From positions 2,615,501 through 2,679,500 of the forward strand of contig OX637394.1 in the NCBI GenBank assembly GCA_951799425.1: a DNA stretch of 64,000 nt, given 5' to 3'. Shown here piece by piece: positions 36,714 to 49,262 of the stretch. Position numbers and translations under genes: made by a program. The stretch's first letter is position 1. The number at the start of each line of letters is the position of its first letter. The notes beneath the pieces were generated by a model. That model was not told the origin of the DNA and searched no databases. It saw only the letters and a program-made list of their open reading frames with translations. This DNA comes from Ilex aquifolium. Taxonomy: Eukaryota > Streptophyta > Magnoliopsida > Aquifoliales > Aquifoliaceae.

Positions 36714-37715
36714 GAAGCTGGACTTGTTCTGAATTCTCCATTTCTAGTCTCCTTCTCAGATCACTGTGAAAATGGCCATTTAATTTATGCATCATATCTT
36801 CCACTTATATTGTTTATCTCTTTCTAATTCTGTCTGATTAGGTCCTTCTTTGCTGTGAAGATGCTAATGTCTTGGTTGATCCGATGCATTAGTCTTGGCG
36901 AGCTTGACTTTTTCTGCACAACTATTCATCCAATGGGTCGCTCCTGGCTCAATGACAATTGTTTTTGGGTAGTAGATTTTCCATAGTTTCTAAGGTAAGT
37001 AGATCTTTTGTTGTTGTTTTGGTTAATTTCTGTCTCATTTTGACTAAATTAAGCCCTTGTTATTATCATTGGACTTTAACTTTCATCCAGCTTTCTTGCT
37101 ATTGACAGAACTCTTCTGTGACAGAAGACAGAATTACCAAGCATCGCGTCCTCGGAAAATATTGTTCCTGGTGTTTCTAACTCCTCTGCAGATTTTCTTT
37201 CTTGGGTTCCTCCCTTCTTTTTTTTCCTGATAAATCTCTTCGTCTTATTCCCCTCTGTCTTGATCAAATTGCAGGCATTGCTTGGCCAGATTATTCCGTA
37301 GAACCCATTTCCATGATCATATATCTGAAAAGGTAGTTGTTTTTATTTCTGTTTTCTCCTCCAAAACACACTAGTCTATGCACTGATTTCATTGAACAAT
37401 TGCTCTCAAGAAAAGGTGTTTACTAACTGCCTCTGGTGTATACTTTTTTGTCTTCAACTCCTTCAGATTTACCGGAATCTGTTGAACTTGGAGATGATAT
37501 GGCTGAAAAGAATGAAAACTTCAGTGATCTTTCTAATTCAAGTGGCAGCTGATAGCTACTTTGTCCGTTAGATTTTTTGTTGTCTTCTTTGTTTCAGTGA
37601 GACAGAAATTGAGGAATGGTCGGTGATCTAACACTTGCAACTTGTAAGATATTTTCTTGTCAAAGCAAGTTAGTTCCCATATATCATTTTCATCACTTGC
37701 AGAATTGTTATAGTG
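36714..37715. other. 3' flank of the HSF gene
   Basis: T-rich sequence following the HSF stop, likely 3' untranslated sequence and spacer. No coding region with a domain; open frames of about 60 codons on either strand look accidental. Confidence 0.4.
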
Positions 37716-37720
37716 ATATA

Positions 37721-37968
37721 CAAACACACATATCCATGTTTCTTGTATTTTCTATAAACGTTGTAGCGTCTATAATTTGCAATTGGTCTAATATTCATTA
37801 CAACTTGCAAGCTTCAGTTGTGAGTAGAATAGTAGTAGTGATTGACATACATATACACACATAGATTCTTTTTGTATTTTTTATTGACATTGTAGCGTCT
37901 ATAATGTAATATGTCTAATATTCGTTACGACTTGTAAGCTTCATTTGTGAGTAGGATAGCGATGATGT
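37721..37968. repeat. Tandem duplication of about 120-130 bp
   Basis: Two adjacent copies share ACACACATA, TTGTATTTT, GTAGCGTCTATAAT, GTCTAATATTC, GTTAC/ATTACAACTTG, AAGCTTCA, TTGTGAGTAG and ATAG in the same order. The first runs about 37721-37840 and the second about 37856-37968. Confidence 0.75.
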
Positions 37969-39957
37969 TGAGAGTCTTCGGTATTGCTTGTAAAGAACTT
38001 GTTTAGATGATTAACGAAATCACCTAACCAGGTTTTTGGTCTTTCTCGGATTTTAGATTGTGGTGTAGCATTTTTTCGTACCCAATTGATCATTGATACA
38101 TAATGCCTTTCCTTTGGGTGGACTGGCCTGGTTCGCTGACCACCAAGACCTAATTGCTCAACCTGCGGACCAATGCCTTCGACTAGTGGACCGGCCTGGC
38201 TCGTTCCTGCCCGTTGTATGACTTGGGATTTAGTGTTGTGGGGGTGCTCCTACTCCTACCTATCAGGACAGTATTCCCACACATGCAACCACTAACCAGG
38301 GTTGGTGCATTAGGAACTACATACACATGAACGATAAGGTTATATGGAAAAACATATCAACACACTCTACAAGAAAAAAGTAAATTAACATGTGATTCAT
38401 CCAACATGGTTGCCGTGTGTTGTGCGACACAATATCAAAACAAGAAAGATAATCACGTGATCTAATGACGTGGCCCCAACCCTGGCCAATCTCGTGATTA
38501 GGACAGCGGACAGCCAAGCCAGGCCCAATGCCAGTCTCATTATGTAATCACGTCTTTCAGTGGGGACACAACTGTCGGATTTTCACATGGGGGCCTAATT
38601 TGGGTTTATTAATTAAATGGGCTGATACATTGGAAAGGCCTTCGGCCCTATTTTCACGAATTTATGATCCAAGTAGTTCACCTTGGGCCTGGGCTTTTAG
38701 TAAACCCAGTTAAACAGTAGAAGATGCTTGTACTGTGACAGTGATATTTTGCCTGTTCAACTAGTACGGTTATTTATTGATTTAAAAAAAAAAAAATAGT
38801 ACGGCAAATATATTAAAATATGATATTTTTTAATTTATTTATCAAATTATGATATTTTTTAAAAGTAGAATCAACAAGTCCGCTTTTATTAAAAAAGAGA
38901 TCTAATTGTAGAAAAATTGTGGACAAAACAGGTGAAAAGTGTGTTTACTAAACACACTTTTATGACAAAAGGTGTTTAGTAAATATGCTTATAATTTATT
39001 GTGCAACAATATTTAGATGTACTGATTATAGATGAAACAAACACCCTTCTTGTTGTTTCTACGATGAATTCTTAACATCTCATTTGATGATCATAGATAA
39101 ATCAAAAGCTAAGCAGTTATAATATCCTTATAAATAATAACGTTTTTATAACACGAGAGTAACATATACTTGTCTTAAAGTAAATCTCAAGTCACAAGTC
39201 TATAACACTAAAAGATATCTCAAAGATAACAAGTTGATCTTTTCAAGAGCTCATGTCAACAAAAAAATTTGGCATCTAAATGTCGCCTCTGCACCACCTG
39301 GGGTTGTAGATATTTTCGGAAGGAAGACGTTTACGATTGTGGCGTAGTTCAATAAATTATCCAGTTTCAGATCTAACTGGTAAACTAGTATACCGTAATC
39401 TCATGGAGAGGACATGCAAAAGGATGAAAATAGAGGGGCACCACCGCAATAATGGATTTTATAAGGTCCTTGGAGAGAAAGAGAGCTGCAAACTGTAAGA
39501 GAGAATCTAGTAATAGAAGAACCCGTGAAGAAAAGTGTGGCCCACAGTAGCTTATTCTTTTCCACTCATCAATATGCTTCTCTGCTTACACATTTGGAAA
39601 GAAAGATATAAATGGATACAGAAGCATGGCAATCATGACTTCACAAGAGTACTTTCATAGAAAAAAAAAAAAAAACATACAAATATTAGAAATTTTCAAT
39701 TTATCCGAAATTAAGGATCAACATGGGCAAGATATAGACATACTCTCCATGTTAGATGAAACCATTTTCATAAGAGTTTGTCGTAATGGTTATTGCATGC
39801 AATTAGGTTCAACCCCAATGTATCTATTAAACAAAAAAATTATTTGACTAGTGGAACTCGAACTCTGGATGTTTGATTTCATACCTTATTCTCAACTCGT
39901 TTTTTTTTTAATGCATAAATAATCACTTTTGATAGATGTATGTAATTCAAGTTATAG
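37969..39957. other. Gene-free spacer
   Basis: A GC-richer block at 38100-38720 (gtggactggcctggttcgct, ccggcctggctcg) may be old retroelement sequence, with no domain recognised. AT-rich spacer follows to 39957, with A runs near 38782 and 39661. No RNA gene was recognised. Confidence 0.35.
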
Positions 39958-40205
39958 GACTGATAATCGAATCGAGTTATTCGAGTTCGGCTCGTTTAAA
40001 ACTTGAACAATTTTTTAGACTCGTTTAAAAAACAAGTTCGATAGACTCGACTCATTTATGTGTAAATACTCCGATTCGGCTTGGATTCTGCTCGTTTTGA
40101 AGCTCGACTCGTTTTTCTTAACGAACCGAATTTAAATACTTTTTTAGACTCATTTAAAAAAAGAGCTCGACAGACTCGGCTCGAGTTCGTTCGATGATCA
40201 ACCCT
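39958..40205. repeat. Dispersed CGAGTTCG-type repeat, second copy
   Basis: Inverted relative to the copy at 24940-25225. Typical words are cgagttcggctcgtttaaa, gactcgtttaaaaaacaagt and gagctcgacagactcggctc. Non-coding. Confidence 0.6.
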
Positions 40206-41128
40206 CCTGAATACTATAAAAATGCATTACATTGCAAGATTGCGGGAACATAAGCCCTCATTTGAGAGCCCAACTCCTCATGTTATAAAAAAAATCTAGG
40301 ATTACCCAATGGACATAATTAAGGGTGCCAAAAATCCAGAAAATCTCCATCTACTATATGATGTAATGATTTTGCATCCATCAGAAGTTAATATTTCCTA
40401 TTAAATCTTGAAAATGATTTCAACATTTTTGTAGAGATTACTTCTGAAAAATGCTTAATGTACCAACTGTATCATAATGCACTTGCAAGCTGATTGATGT
40501 GGAGCTAGTTATTGTGTATTTAGGTTGAGGAAAAGCACTGATGAGTATATCTAGCAAGCAGCAGGACCTCAGCTTTTTAACCTTAAAGGTGAATCAGTGA
40601 AGCATAAATCTCACCCTTATCCCAAAAGAAAAAGGGCATGAATCTCGACAAAAAGATACTCTTAACAAATTAAGATCAAAAGAACCCACATAGGATTCCA
40701 AGGTTTTTTAAGAGCAATCTTAGATGTAGCTATGTTTTTTCAAGAATTAAATCAACATGGGTCCTATTTCCAGCATGTTAAGGCTCATAGATTTGGTTTC
40801 ATGTTGCCTGTCCTTTGCTTTAGGAGCCCTATGGGATTAAAAGGGCTGCAATTTAGCATCACAAAGGTTATTCTAATTTCCAATACATTCTAGTTTGATT
40901 TTGACAATTGAAGAGGATATACTATGGTCTCTATATGCTTTGGATTAGGGTTTGGAATAAGAAAAAGTTGAAAAGGAGGAAAAGAGGAGACCTTCTAAAT
41001 TCTTCATGGTGGGGTTTTGGCTTCACAACTTTAACTATACACTAGGATGTGGGAATAATTATGAACCAAAAGAATCAGAAATGAAAAAATCCTTGTGAAA
41101 ATAAATTGAAAGCTATTAAGATTCTAAA
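40206..41128. other. Gene-free spacer
   Basis: AT-rich sequence without a coding region or clear repeat border. Confidence 0.4.
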
Positions 41129-41133
41129 AACCC

Positions 41134-41302
41134 TGTTAAGTGTAGAAGATTAACATAATATTAGAGAGAAACAGAGAGAGGTAAAAACTTAACCTAGCTC
41201 TCATACATCACTTGTATTTATAGTTAACTCACAATAATAAGAATTACACATACACCCTCTTACTATTAACAATTTACACATACTACCATAATATTCTTAA
41301 CA
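41134..41302 (-). mobile_element. Solo LTR of the Ty1-copia family found at 57911-62420
   Basis: The 169 bp sequence begins TGTTAAG and ends CTTAACA and is nearly the same as both LTRs of the complete element (shared words gagagaaacagagagaggt, catacatcacttgtattta and cacatacaccctcttacta). The 5-mer AACCC flanks both sides (41129-41133 and 41303-41307). No internal element sequence adjoins it. The strand is given by analogy with the complete copy. Confidence 0.9.
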
Positions 41303-42531
41303 AACCCAATAACAATTCAATGATATAACAATGAAAAGTATCACAATACAAACAGATCGAGGCTTGAACACCTTGTAAATTGAAAGATGAGTTTGAATTG
41401 AATATCATAAATAAAAGTTTATCATCACTTTTGGAGGGGTCAAAAAATAAGCAGAAAAAGATTACACTATTAAACAACCATATAAGCTTTTTGTCTTTGA
41501 TGATAGGTTAAGCTTTTTGTATAAGCTGATAGTCAATCAATAATTCAATCATGATAGAAAAGGTTGGAAGGGCCTCATCTCTACCGCTTTGCCTTTAGGC
41601 TTTATCACCCACCCAAGCTTTATAAGCTTCTCACATTCTCCTAAGCAAGCTTGTTAACAATACCTCCTTTTAAATCATTCCATTCAAATCAAGGGCCTTT
41701 TAGGATTTGGGTGTTTTATAACAGGAACAAAGGAAACGACAGAAAGTGCCAACGTCAGACTCAAAGTAAAACATCAAGAAATAAAAAGAGAAAATATAAT
41801 TAATCATGAGAACAGTTGGGTTGGGATCCTTCCTGGTCTTTTCTTTGCTTGGCCTCATTTCTCTCTCTCTCCTTGGCAGAATTCTTAACCTTTATGGATT
41901 TTATTGCCTTTACATCACCTCGAATTCACTAAATTTTATTTTTAACTCTAATTTGCCACCCCCATTTCCTTAGTCTGCCACCGTAATCATCACCTTCTGT
42001 ACACCATCTCTACCAACTATTTTTGTTCTTTTTTTTTTCTTTTTCATATTCTATCTCTCTTTGTTCACATACATCAATTTATTGATAGCTACAAAAGGAG
42101 AGGATCATTGGATAGTGGGGAGATTTGAAGGAAAACCATCCTATTGTCTGTGCTTTCAGTGTTTCTGATTGCATGGTAAGCTTGTTGGGTTTAAGAGAGA
42201 GATTGGATAGAGAGATCTGAATTGTGTTTCAGAATTGCTCAGAGAAGCAATCCATGGTTAGATAGCGACTTTGAGAATAACCCATCATAATCTCTTCACG
42301 AGATTTTGCTTTTGCCACCCTTTGAATTATGCCTTCTTGTGTCTAAATGTCACTGCCACCTGTTCGAATACATATCACCGCTTAGTTGTATCCAAAGTTG
42401 GGATTCCCCATTTCTGGGGTTTTCACTTCAAGGGTCTTAAAGAGGTTGTTACAAAGAACTCAAACAAACAAAAGGGATTAGATTACTGGGTTTGTTTTGT
42501 TTTTCTTTGTTGGAGTCTTCTTCACATCCAA
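41303..42531 (+). promoter_or_regulatory. Spacer, promoter and 5' leader of the IDD gene
   Basis: 41303-42000 is spacer. From about 42060 the sequence looks like a transcribed leader: CATGGTAAGC near 42173 could be the donor of a leader intron. The frame open before the main ATG contains no earlier in-frame ATG. Short upstream ORFs occur, for example ATGCCTTCTTGTGTCTAA near 42328 and a 12-codon frame from the ATG near 42346. Confidence 0.4.
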
Positions 42532-45500
42532 ATGTTTCCTGTGGTCATGTCTAACTCAACTTCTTTATCTGAGGAAGCTAGTGCATCTTCTTGTACTAAA
42601 ATTCAGGACTTTGGAAGCTTAAATCCAATGGTTCAAATCATTTCTCCTCAGCAGACACAGAAGATCAAAAAGAAAAGAAACCTCCCTGGAAACCCAGGTA
42701 AAATTCTTCATATGTAACTAGTAATTTTCTAAGTTTTGATCTTGATTTCGTGTGGGTAATTCTTTTAATGGTGATGCAGATCCAGATGCAGAAGTGATTG
42801 CGTTATCTCCCAAGACCTTACTGGCTACCAATAGATTTGTGTGTGAGATCTGCAACAAGGGCTTTCAGAGAGACCAGAATCTTCAACTTCACAGGAGAGG
42901 CCACAACCTTCCATGGAAGCTGAAGCAAAGAAACAGCAAAGAGATAAAAAAGAAGGCATATGTGTGCCCTGAACCTACCTGTGTTCACCACCATCCTTCT
43001 AGGGCTCTTGGTGACCTTACTGGAATCAAGAAACACTACTGCAGAAAACATGGGGAAAAGAAATGGAAGTGTGAGAAATGTTCAAAGATCTATGCAGTTC
43101 AATCGGACTGGAAGGCTCACTCAAAAACATGTGGAACAAGAGAGTATAGATGTGATTGTGGAACTCTTTTCTCCAGGTAAATTTTTGGTTATTTCGGTTC
43201 ATTCTGAAGTAATGTTTCCTTTGCGTTTGTCTATATGTCTGTGTTCTATAGTCCCTCAATCCTTCCATCTTTGTTTTGATGAGATATATGATATATCTTT
43301 GTCATTCATGAGTGTGAACTCTAACGAGACTCCTAGTGGATGTTGGTCTTTTTGCTTGAAGTTGAAAGCCTCATGTCCTTAGGAGGAGGGTCTTTGTTTT
43401 TGTTTTCGTGCACTTTGTTTTGTTGCTGTTCTTACACCAGAGTGGTATAAGCTTTATAGAAATGCATATGTTGCCTTAATGCATTGACAGGTAACATGGA
43501 AATACACAACCATTATATAGAAGGAGATCTGTTATTGAAGACATTGCAAGAAAAAACTGAAAGAAAATATCTTTGAAATCTGAACGTGCAAATTTGATAT
43601 CTTAAAGAACACAGAGCGATCAAGATAATCTTTTGTTTTATTCATATACTGTACCACCTTTGATTCAATGACTAGCTAGTCTTAGTTTCTATCATGTTCT
43701 CACACTGAATGCTGAACGTCTTAGGTTTCCTCCTTCCCAATCTTTGTCGGATGGGCTGAGGAGATCAGGAAGGGGAAAGTCTATGGTTTGAAGGAATAGC
43801 CAATTATGCGCCAGACTCATGTCCATGAGAAACATACTCTTAAATAAATCTACAATTCCAGTTGGTTAAATGATTTTTGCAAGTCTTGAAATTGGCAAAC
43901 ATTTCCCTTCAAGGGTTTTTTTTTTCTCTCTCTTTTATCTTTTTAATTTTTTGTTGACCTTTTGGTATTTAGTTAGTAGTGGAGTGTCTGCAGTCTCAAA
44001 GCAATGATGGATTTCTTCTCTTGTCTAAGAAAAAGTTATAGGGGTTTGAGTACTTTTGGGTGTTCATGGAGGGTAACACTATTTTACCTTCAGAGCCCTG
44101 TAAAACTCTGAACTACTACATCATCATCAACAAAACTGATAAATCTGCAAAAACATCTGTGAGATGTGGTGTTGTTTTCTTCGCACTCATCATTAAAAAT
44201 CAGGGTTTGTTTTTCTGGCCTGAAACATATGGGGTTTGAATTGCATATAAATGATTTACATTGGCTTCGTGCATGAACTCGAATTTCAAAAAGCTTTTGT
44301 CATCCCAGTTTACCAATTTTTGAATCTTTAAGGCAATATAATCAGTGCCTGCCTGCACAAACATCAGTCAACTCTCTCTCTCTCTTCTCACACACATACA
44401 CAATGCAATATAGTTTAATTTTGACCCATATAAAAAATTCCTCCTGTGTTACAGAAGCTTTATGACTTTTGAGTCTGTATCCATTACGCATGCATGATAT
44501 GTATCTCAGCTTCTTTTTATAACGAGGAATTGACGAATATAAATGTTTTGCATCACCACTGCATTGTCTACCATTCCCGTACACAGCTTAGGCTTGGCCT
44601 CTTTCTGTACTAACTGAGACAAAACCTTCTCCCCAAAGGTTTCTCCCTAAATTTTGTTTCACAGCTTTCTTTGTGTTCTCTTCAGTATTCATCTTACTTG
44701 CTTAAAAGAAAACACATAACTAAACTTCACTACATTCGTTTAATCCACAACCTAAAAGGAAAACTATTAAAATAAACATTGCATTATATTCAAAAAAGAA
44801 GCCAAGTGCATAAGTGCCCTGCTGTTGCGAGATTTGGAGAATTTAAGATATACCCTACACGTCAAGAGGCTGTTCCGGCGGCTTGAATCTTTGACGTTGA
44901 AGTCAAATCATTATAGAATAATTTACCGCCGAGCCAAGGCATACCCTCAAACATTGCATTGTATCCTGCCAAGAATTTCCATGCTTAGTTATTCTATGAT
45001 CACATAATTTCTTGTTTGTTTCCTGTTGCGTGGATTCGATGATACTAGTTTGTTCTTTCATAAAATTATGTCTTAGCATGAGTTTCAAATTTTACAGGAA
45101 GGATAGCTTCATCACCCATAGAGCATTCTGTGATGCTTTAGCTGAAGAAAGTGCAAGACTCTCTGCAAACTCAACATTAACAACAATCACAAACCCTACT
45201 GGCCAAACCTTTCATCTTCAACCACAAACCCCATTCTCAGTCTTCCCTTTCACAACCCAACACCAACAAGAAGAGCAGCACCACCACTTCCCAAACCCAC
45301 AAACCCACATCTCTCTGAACAATCCCTGGGATCATTCACCTCAAAACCCTAACCCTAATCCAAACCCAGTTCATATCAAGCCTGAAACTATTCATCTTCC
45401 CATGTCTTTACCATTCTACCAAGACCCACCGCAGCCAACTCTCAAGAGCTTGATGACTTCACCCTTCCAAAACCTCCACGTCAGCACACAGCCCACCTCC

Positions 45501-45923
45501 AACACTGCCACCACAGCCCACCTCTCCGCCACCGCACTCCTCCAAAAGGCTGCAACGCTTGGTGCACAAACGGTTGGTCAAGTGCCTTCTACTGTGACGC
45601 AGTTGGATATAAGCACAATGGGTCACATGAGCACAAGAATCTCGCCGGAATACCTGAGTTTCACGCCGGAAAACTTTGTTACATGGCAGAAAAGTGACCG
45701 TCTGACCAGGGACTTTCTGGGTTTGACAGGAGATCATCAGCGAGGTGGTGGTGGCCGTGGTGGTGGCAATGGGAATGTTGATGTTAACTTGAACGTGAGG
45801 AATCTGCTATCGTTCACGGGGGATGTAGAATTCCCGACATATGACCGTGACCACTCACTGTTGAAGCATCAAAGCTTTGGTTTTACCGAGCCTGCAGCCT
45901 CGGAAACTTGGGGGAATTGTTAA
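42532..45923 (+). CDS. IDD: INDETERMINATE-domain (IDD) C2H2 zinc finger transcription factor
   Basis: Coding exons 42532-42697, 42780-43176 and 45098-45923 join in frame to 462 residues. A basic KIKKKRNLPGNP motif precedes the ID domain. Finger 1 is FVCEICNKGFQRDQNLQLHR; finger 2 starts YVCPEPTCVHHHPSRALGDL; fingers 3 and 4 follow from KWKCEKCSKIYAVQSDWKAH and EYRCDCGTLFSRKDSFITHR (ID domain about 70-195). The C-terminal half has the family motifs LSATALLQKAATLGAQ and TRDFLGL plus Gln/Pro/Asn-rich and Gly-rich stretches. Such proteins are nuclear and partner with DELLA, SHORT-ROOT or SCARECROW GRAS proteins; the C-terminal motifs are typical of the JKD/IDD4/IDD5 branch. Small departures from the usual sequence are HHHP (often HHDP) and KIYAV (often KRYAV). 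The subfamily member is not resolved. Confidence 0.93.
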
Positions 45924-48900
45924 AGCTACAGATTGATTATCGAGAGGGATAAAACAGTATTCTCCAATCTCTATTCATTGAAATGACAAAAATATCCCTA
46001 GAGAGAGCGAGACAGAAGAACCTATGCTTTTATTTTTATTTTTTTTTTCAGTTGAAATGGTTAGAGTAAATTATGCCTTCAGTTTTACTTTGATCTATTT
46101 ATTTTTGTTTGTATTATTTTGATTCCCGAAGTTTTCTATTTCTTTTTAAATAAGTTAATTGTTACTTTGCTTCTAAATAGTTTATTAAAAAAAATATTAT
46201 TTAGACTTAATTTAAAAAATTAATCTAATAACCTAATTTAATATAACCACTGAATTGAAAGTGGGTTCTATCGAACTTTAGAACTTACAACCAATTTAAT
46301 GACTCCATTGAATTAAGTTTTCTCATTAAGTCCTCAACTTAAATCTCTATAGCATTGCTCGTTTACCAAAGTGCACCCACGAAAATCATAACGGAAAGAT
46401 ACATAATCCTAGTCAATTAATTATTTAGACAGAAATTAACGATTTGCCTATGTCTACTTAAAACACCATCAGCGTAATTACTAGCTTTTACTAGGCTAGG
46501 ATTTGCTTTCTTAAACCTTTGTTTTTTTGTTTGTGAGTTGCATTTGATTGTTCTATCATTTTTATCTTAGAGAAAATCTAATGAAGCATAAAGTTAAGCG
46601 CATATAGCGAACTCTAGTAGTGTTGCCATGAAAAAATGTCACATGCAAAAGGAGGAAATCTCTCTCTCTCTCTCGCTCTCTTATGCTATTTAGAGATTTG
46701 CTTAAGTGAAATTTTAAGAGATTTGCTTAAACAATTGAAAACATAGCAATTGGCCCGGAGCAACAGTCAACACTTTTAATATTATGGCCTCCAGAAAGGT
46801 CAACCAATAGACCAAGTACGCAGAATGTCTGCATTTTAGGGTCGCAATGTACGCATCCCTCGACTCATAATCGAAGTAATCTCGTGCGATCTCATGTGGT
46901 CATCATTAAGTCGGTTAGGTTGCCTACAATTATAGAATTGCCGGCAAAAATCCCCTTGACTCTCTCTTTCTATATATAAAAACGTTATGCATCATTAACA
47001 ACGCTAATGCTAGTTTTTCTTCCTTTTGCCCAATTCCTCGAAAACAACGTTCAAATTACATGTGTTAAGTATTATAACTAACATTTCTTCTAAGCCATGA
47101 TCAAACTCTTGTTTTGAGATAGAGTTCTTGGTTTGTTTGAGATGTAGTTGTATTCTATCTGATAAAATTAAAAAAATGGAGTTCTTGGTTTGTAACTCAA
47201 CATATGACTTCCTCCAAGTGTTGAAGTGCCCTTTCAAAATAGGGGGGAGCACCACGGGTGATTGCAAGCACCTCTTGTCTGCGACCGACCTACCTCCCCA
47301 ATCTCGCATTTTCAAAATAATTTTTCCTATTTTATTAAAAAATATATATTTATATCATTATAATTCCTATAAGACAACAAAAGACAGGTCGAGATGCTGC
47401 GGATGAACTGAGGGACACCTCAAAAACATAATTGGGAAAGGAGTACATTACAGATTGCATTATGGGGGAGTTATACAACGAATACACACCCCTTACAATC
47501 AACGAAATGATCATAGAGAGTGTGGAATATGAACACAGGACAGGATCAAAAGTGGCTGTGCACCCCAAGTACAGTATGAGGTAAGCATGTCCGTCGGTGG
47601 ATGGTAGGCCATACCTTGTACTCTCTTCTGGATTGCCAAACCTACCCTTCCACCCAACCCCATCAAAACGATCGAAACCACAGTGCCTAATTGTGTTTGA
47701 GGCTCTTGAAAATTTGCTAATCTCATCTAATGTCCTGATTTAGTAAGTAGCAGATCATATATTCCCAATAAAAACTAACATTTACAGTTAAAATAATTCA
47801 ATTGAACTATATATCAATTTACAAGGTCAGATTATGAAGTCTTGTTCAAATGCTTTTTTGGACGTTACATGGAGAGGCAACTAAAACAATTACTCAACAC
47901 TTCTCGTACCCTTTGAGAGTCAATTATCCTTATTCTTCATGAATCATGTTCTAAACCTACTCAGACTACAGTGGTCAGTATTCAAGCTCGAGAGAATAGT
48001 CAGTAAACCTAGATACTCTGTAATTAAAATAAAATAAATAAACCCGAAGCAATTGCTTCATCGATCGATAATAGAGTAGAACCATTGTTCTCAGAGACCA
48101 CATTATTGTCCTACAACGTGGTCCATATAAATAGTATCCTAAGCATGATGGGTCCTTTGAGAGGAATTTAAATGGGTCATTATCAATCTTCATTTATCTA
48201 CATAAACCATGTTTGACAAAACGAAATCCTCTCTTAGCCAAATCAATGCAATGACAAATAAATCCCAAGAAAGCTAGATAATTATAATACCCCGGCTCCA
48301 TTGAAATTCTCCATCACTCTGTTCAAATTCCAACGCCATAATACAGAACAATCACTATCGATAAAATCTTTTCCTCTTCCCTCTTTTTTTTTTTTTTGGT
48401 AGTAAGTCAAGAATTTTTGGATAAATTCAAATTTCAAAGTACTGTAGACTTTTGCAAAGCAAAGTAGAGAGGCTGTAAACCCTATTGTAAGCGTGGGTAT
48501 AAAGGTGACTAACTAGATGGGTATAGGTGTTTTTGTGCAAGTGTTAGTGGTGGTCCGGGATTTGGTGGTGGTGCATGACCCAAAAGGAAAAAGAAAAGAA
48601 AAGAAAAGAAAATAAAATAAAGAGGAAAAAAAAAGATGAGAAAAATAAAAGATGATGAAAATGTCAACGGTTATGACAAAGATGCACACCGGAACTTTGA
48701 AAGTTCGGAATCACGATTCTCACTCCTCATTTTTGCTGGATGACTCTTTTCTCAAATTCCGTGCACGACCCCATATTACTCAGCCTTTGTTGGCACCTCA
48801 ACATACAAGTAACACCACCACGTTTCTCATAATCTTAGTCCTCTGTCTTCGACCTGAACCAGAGGACTCTAAAGTCCTCATTAACAAGCATGTTTCTCAC

Positions 48901-49069
48901 ACTATTACATGTATTTATTGGCGTAATATCTTTCACGGTTTCACCTACAAGATCATGGAAAGTAACTCAACATCATTCCTCCTCATTTCCTTAATTTCAG
49001 TAGAATAAAAGGGTAAACAAATAATCTTACTTCGACTGCATAAAATAGAGCACGGATATTCCATAAATA
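45924..49069. other. Spacer between the IDD and JmjC genes, left part
   Basis: Starts with the 3' flank of the IDD gene. No gene is recognised: frames at 47010-47315, 47511-47726 and 48652-49008 lack any known domain. Low-complexity items are a CT run near 46659-46681 and an aaaag microsatellite near 48590-48620. Confidence 0.4.
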
Positions 49070-49262
49070 ACTGGATAAATCGACTACCATGCTGTAAAGA
49101 AAAAAAGTATATCCAAAATTCTAGAGAGAGGGAGAATTAACTGCATAAATCAACTACACATCATAAAGAAAAAAGTATATCCAAAAGAAACCAGAGACAG
49201 AGAGAGCTGCATAAATCAATACAATAATGTCATACAGGAAAAAAAAATTAGTATATTCAGCA
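49070..49262. repeat. Three imperfect tandem units of about 68 bp
   Basis: Units start CTGGATAAATCGACTAC, CTGCATAAATCAACTAC and CTGCATAAATCAATAC, each followed by a gtaaagaaaaaaagtatat(c)c-like block and, in the first two, an agagagagg tract. They begin near 49070, 49140 and 49207. Confidence 0.65.

Noticed and set aside
41540-41680. Minus-strand reading that looked faintly like a protein fragment (KLGWVIKPKGKAVEM)
   Set aside because: Too short and not assignable to any family; no supporting flanks.
44655-44680. cacagctttctttgtg, reminiscent of miR396
   Set aside because: Mismatches to the mature sequence and no hairpin seen; inside an IDD intron.
47010-47726. Frames of 70-100 codons between the IDD and JmjC genes
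   Set aside because: No domain, no consistent splice partners; spacer.
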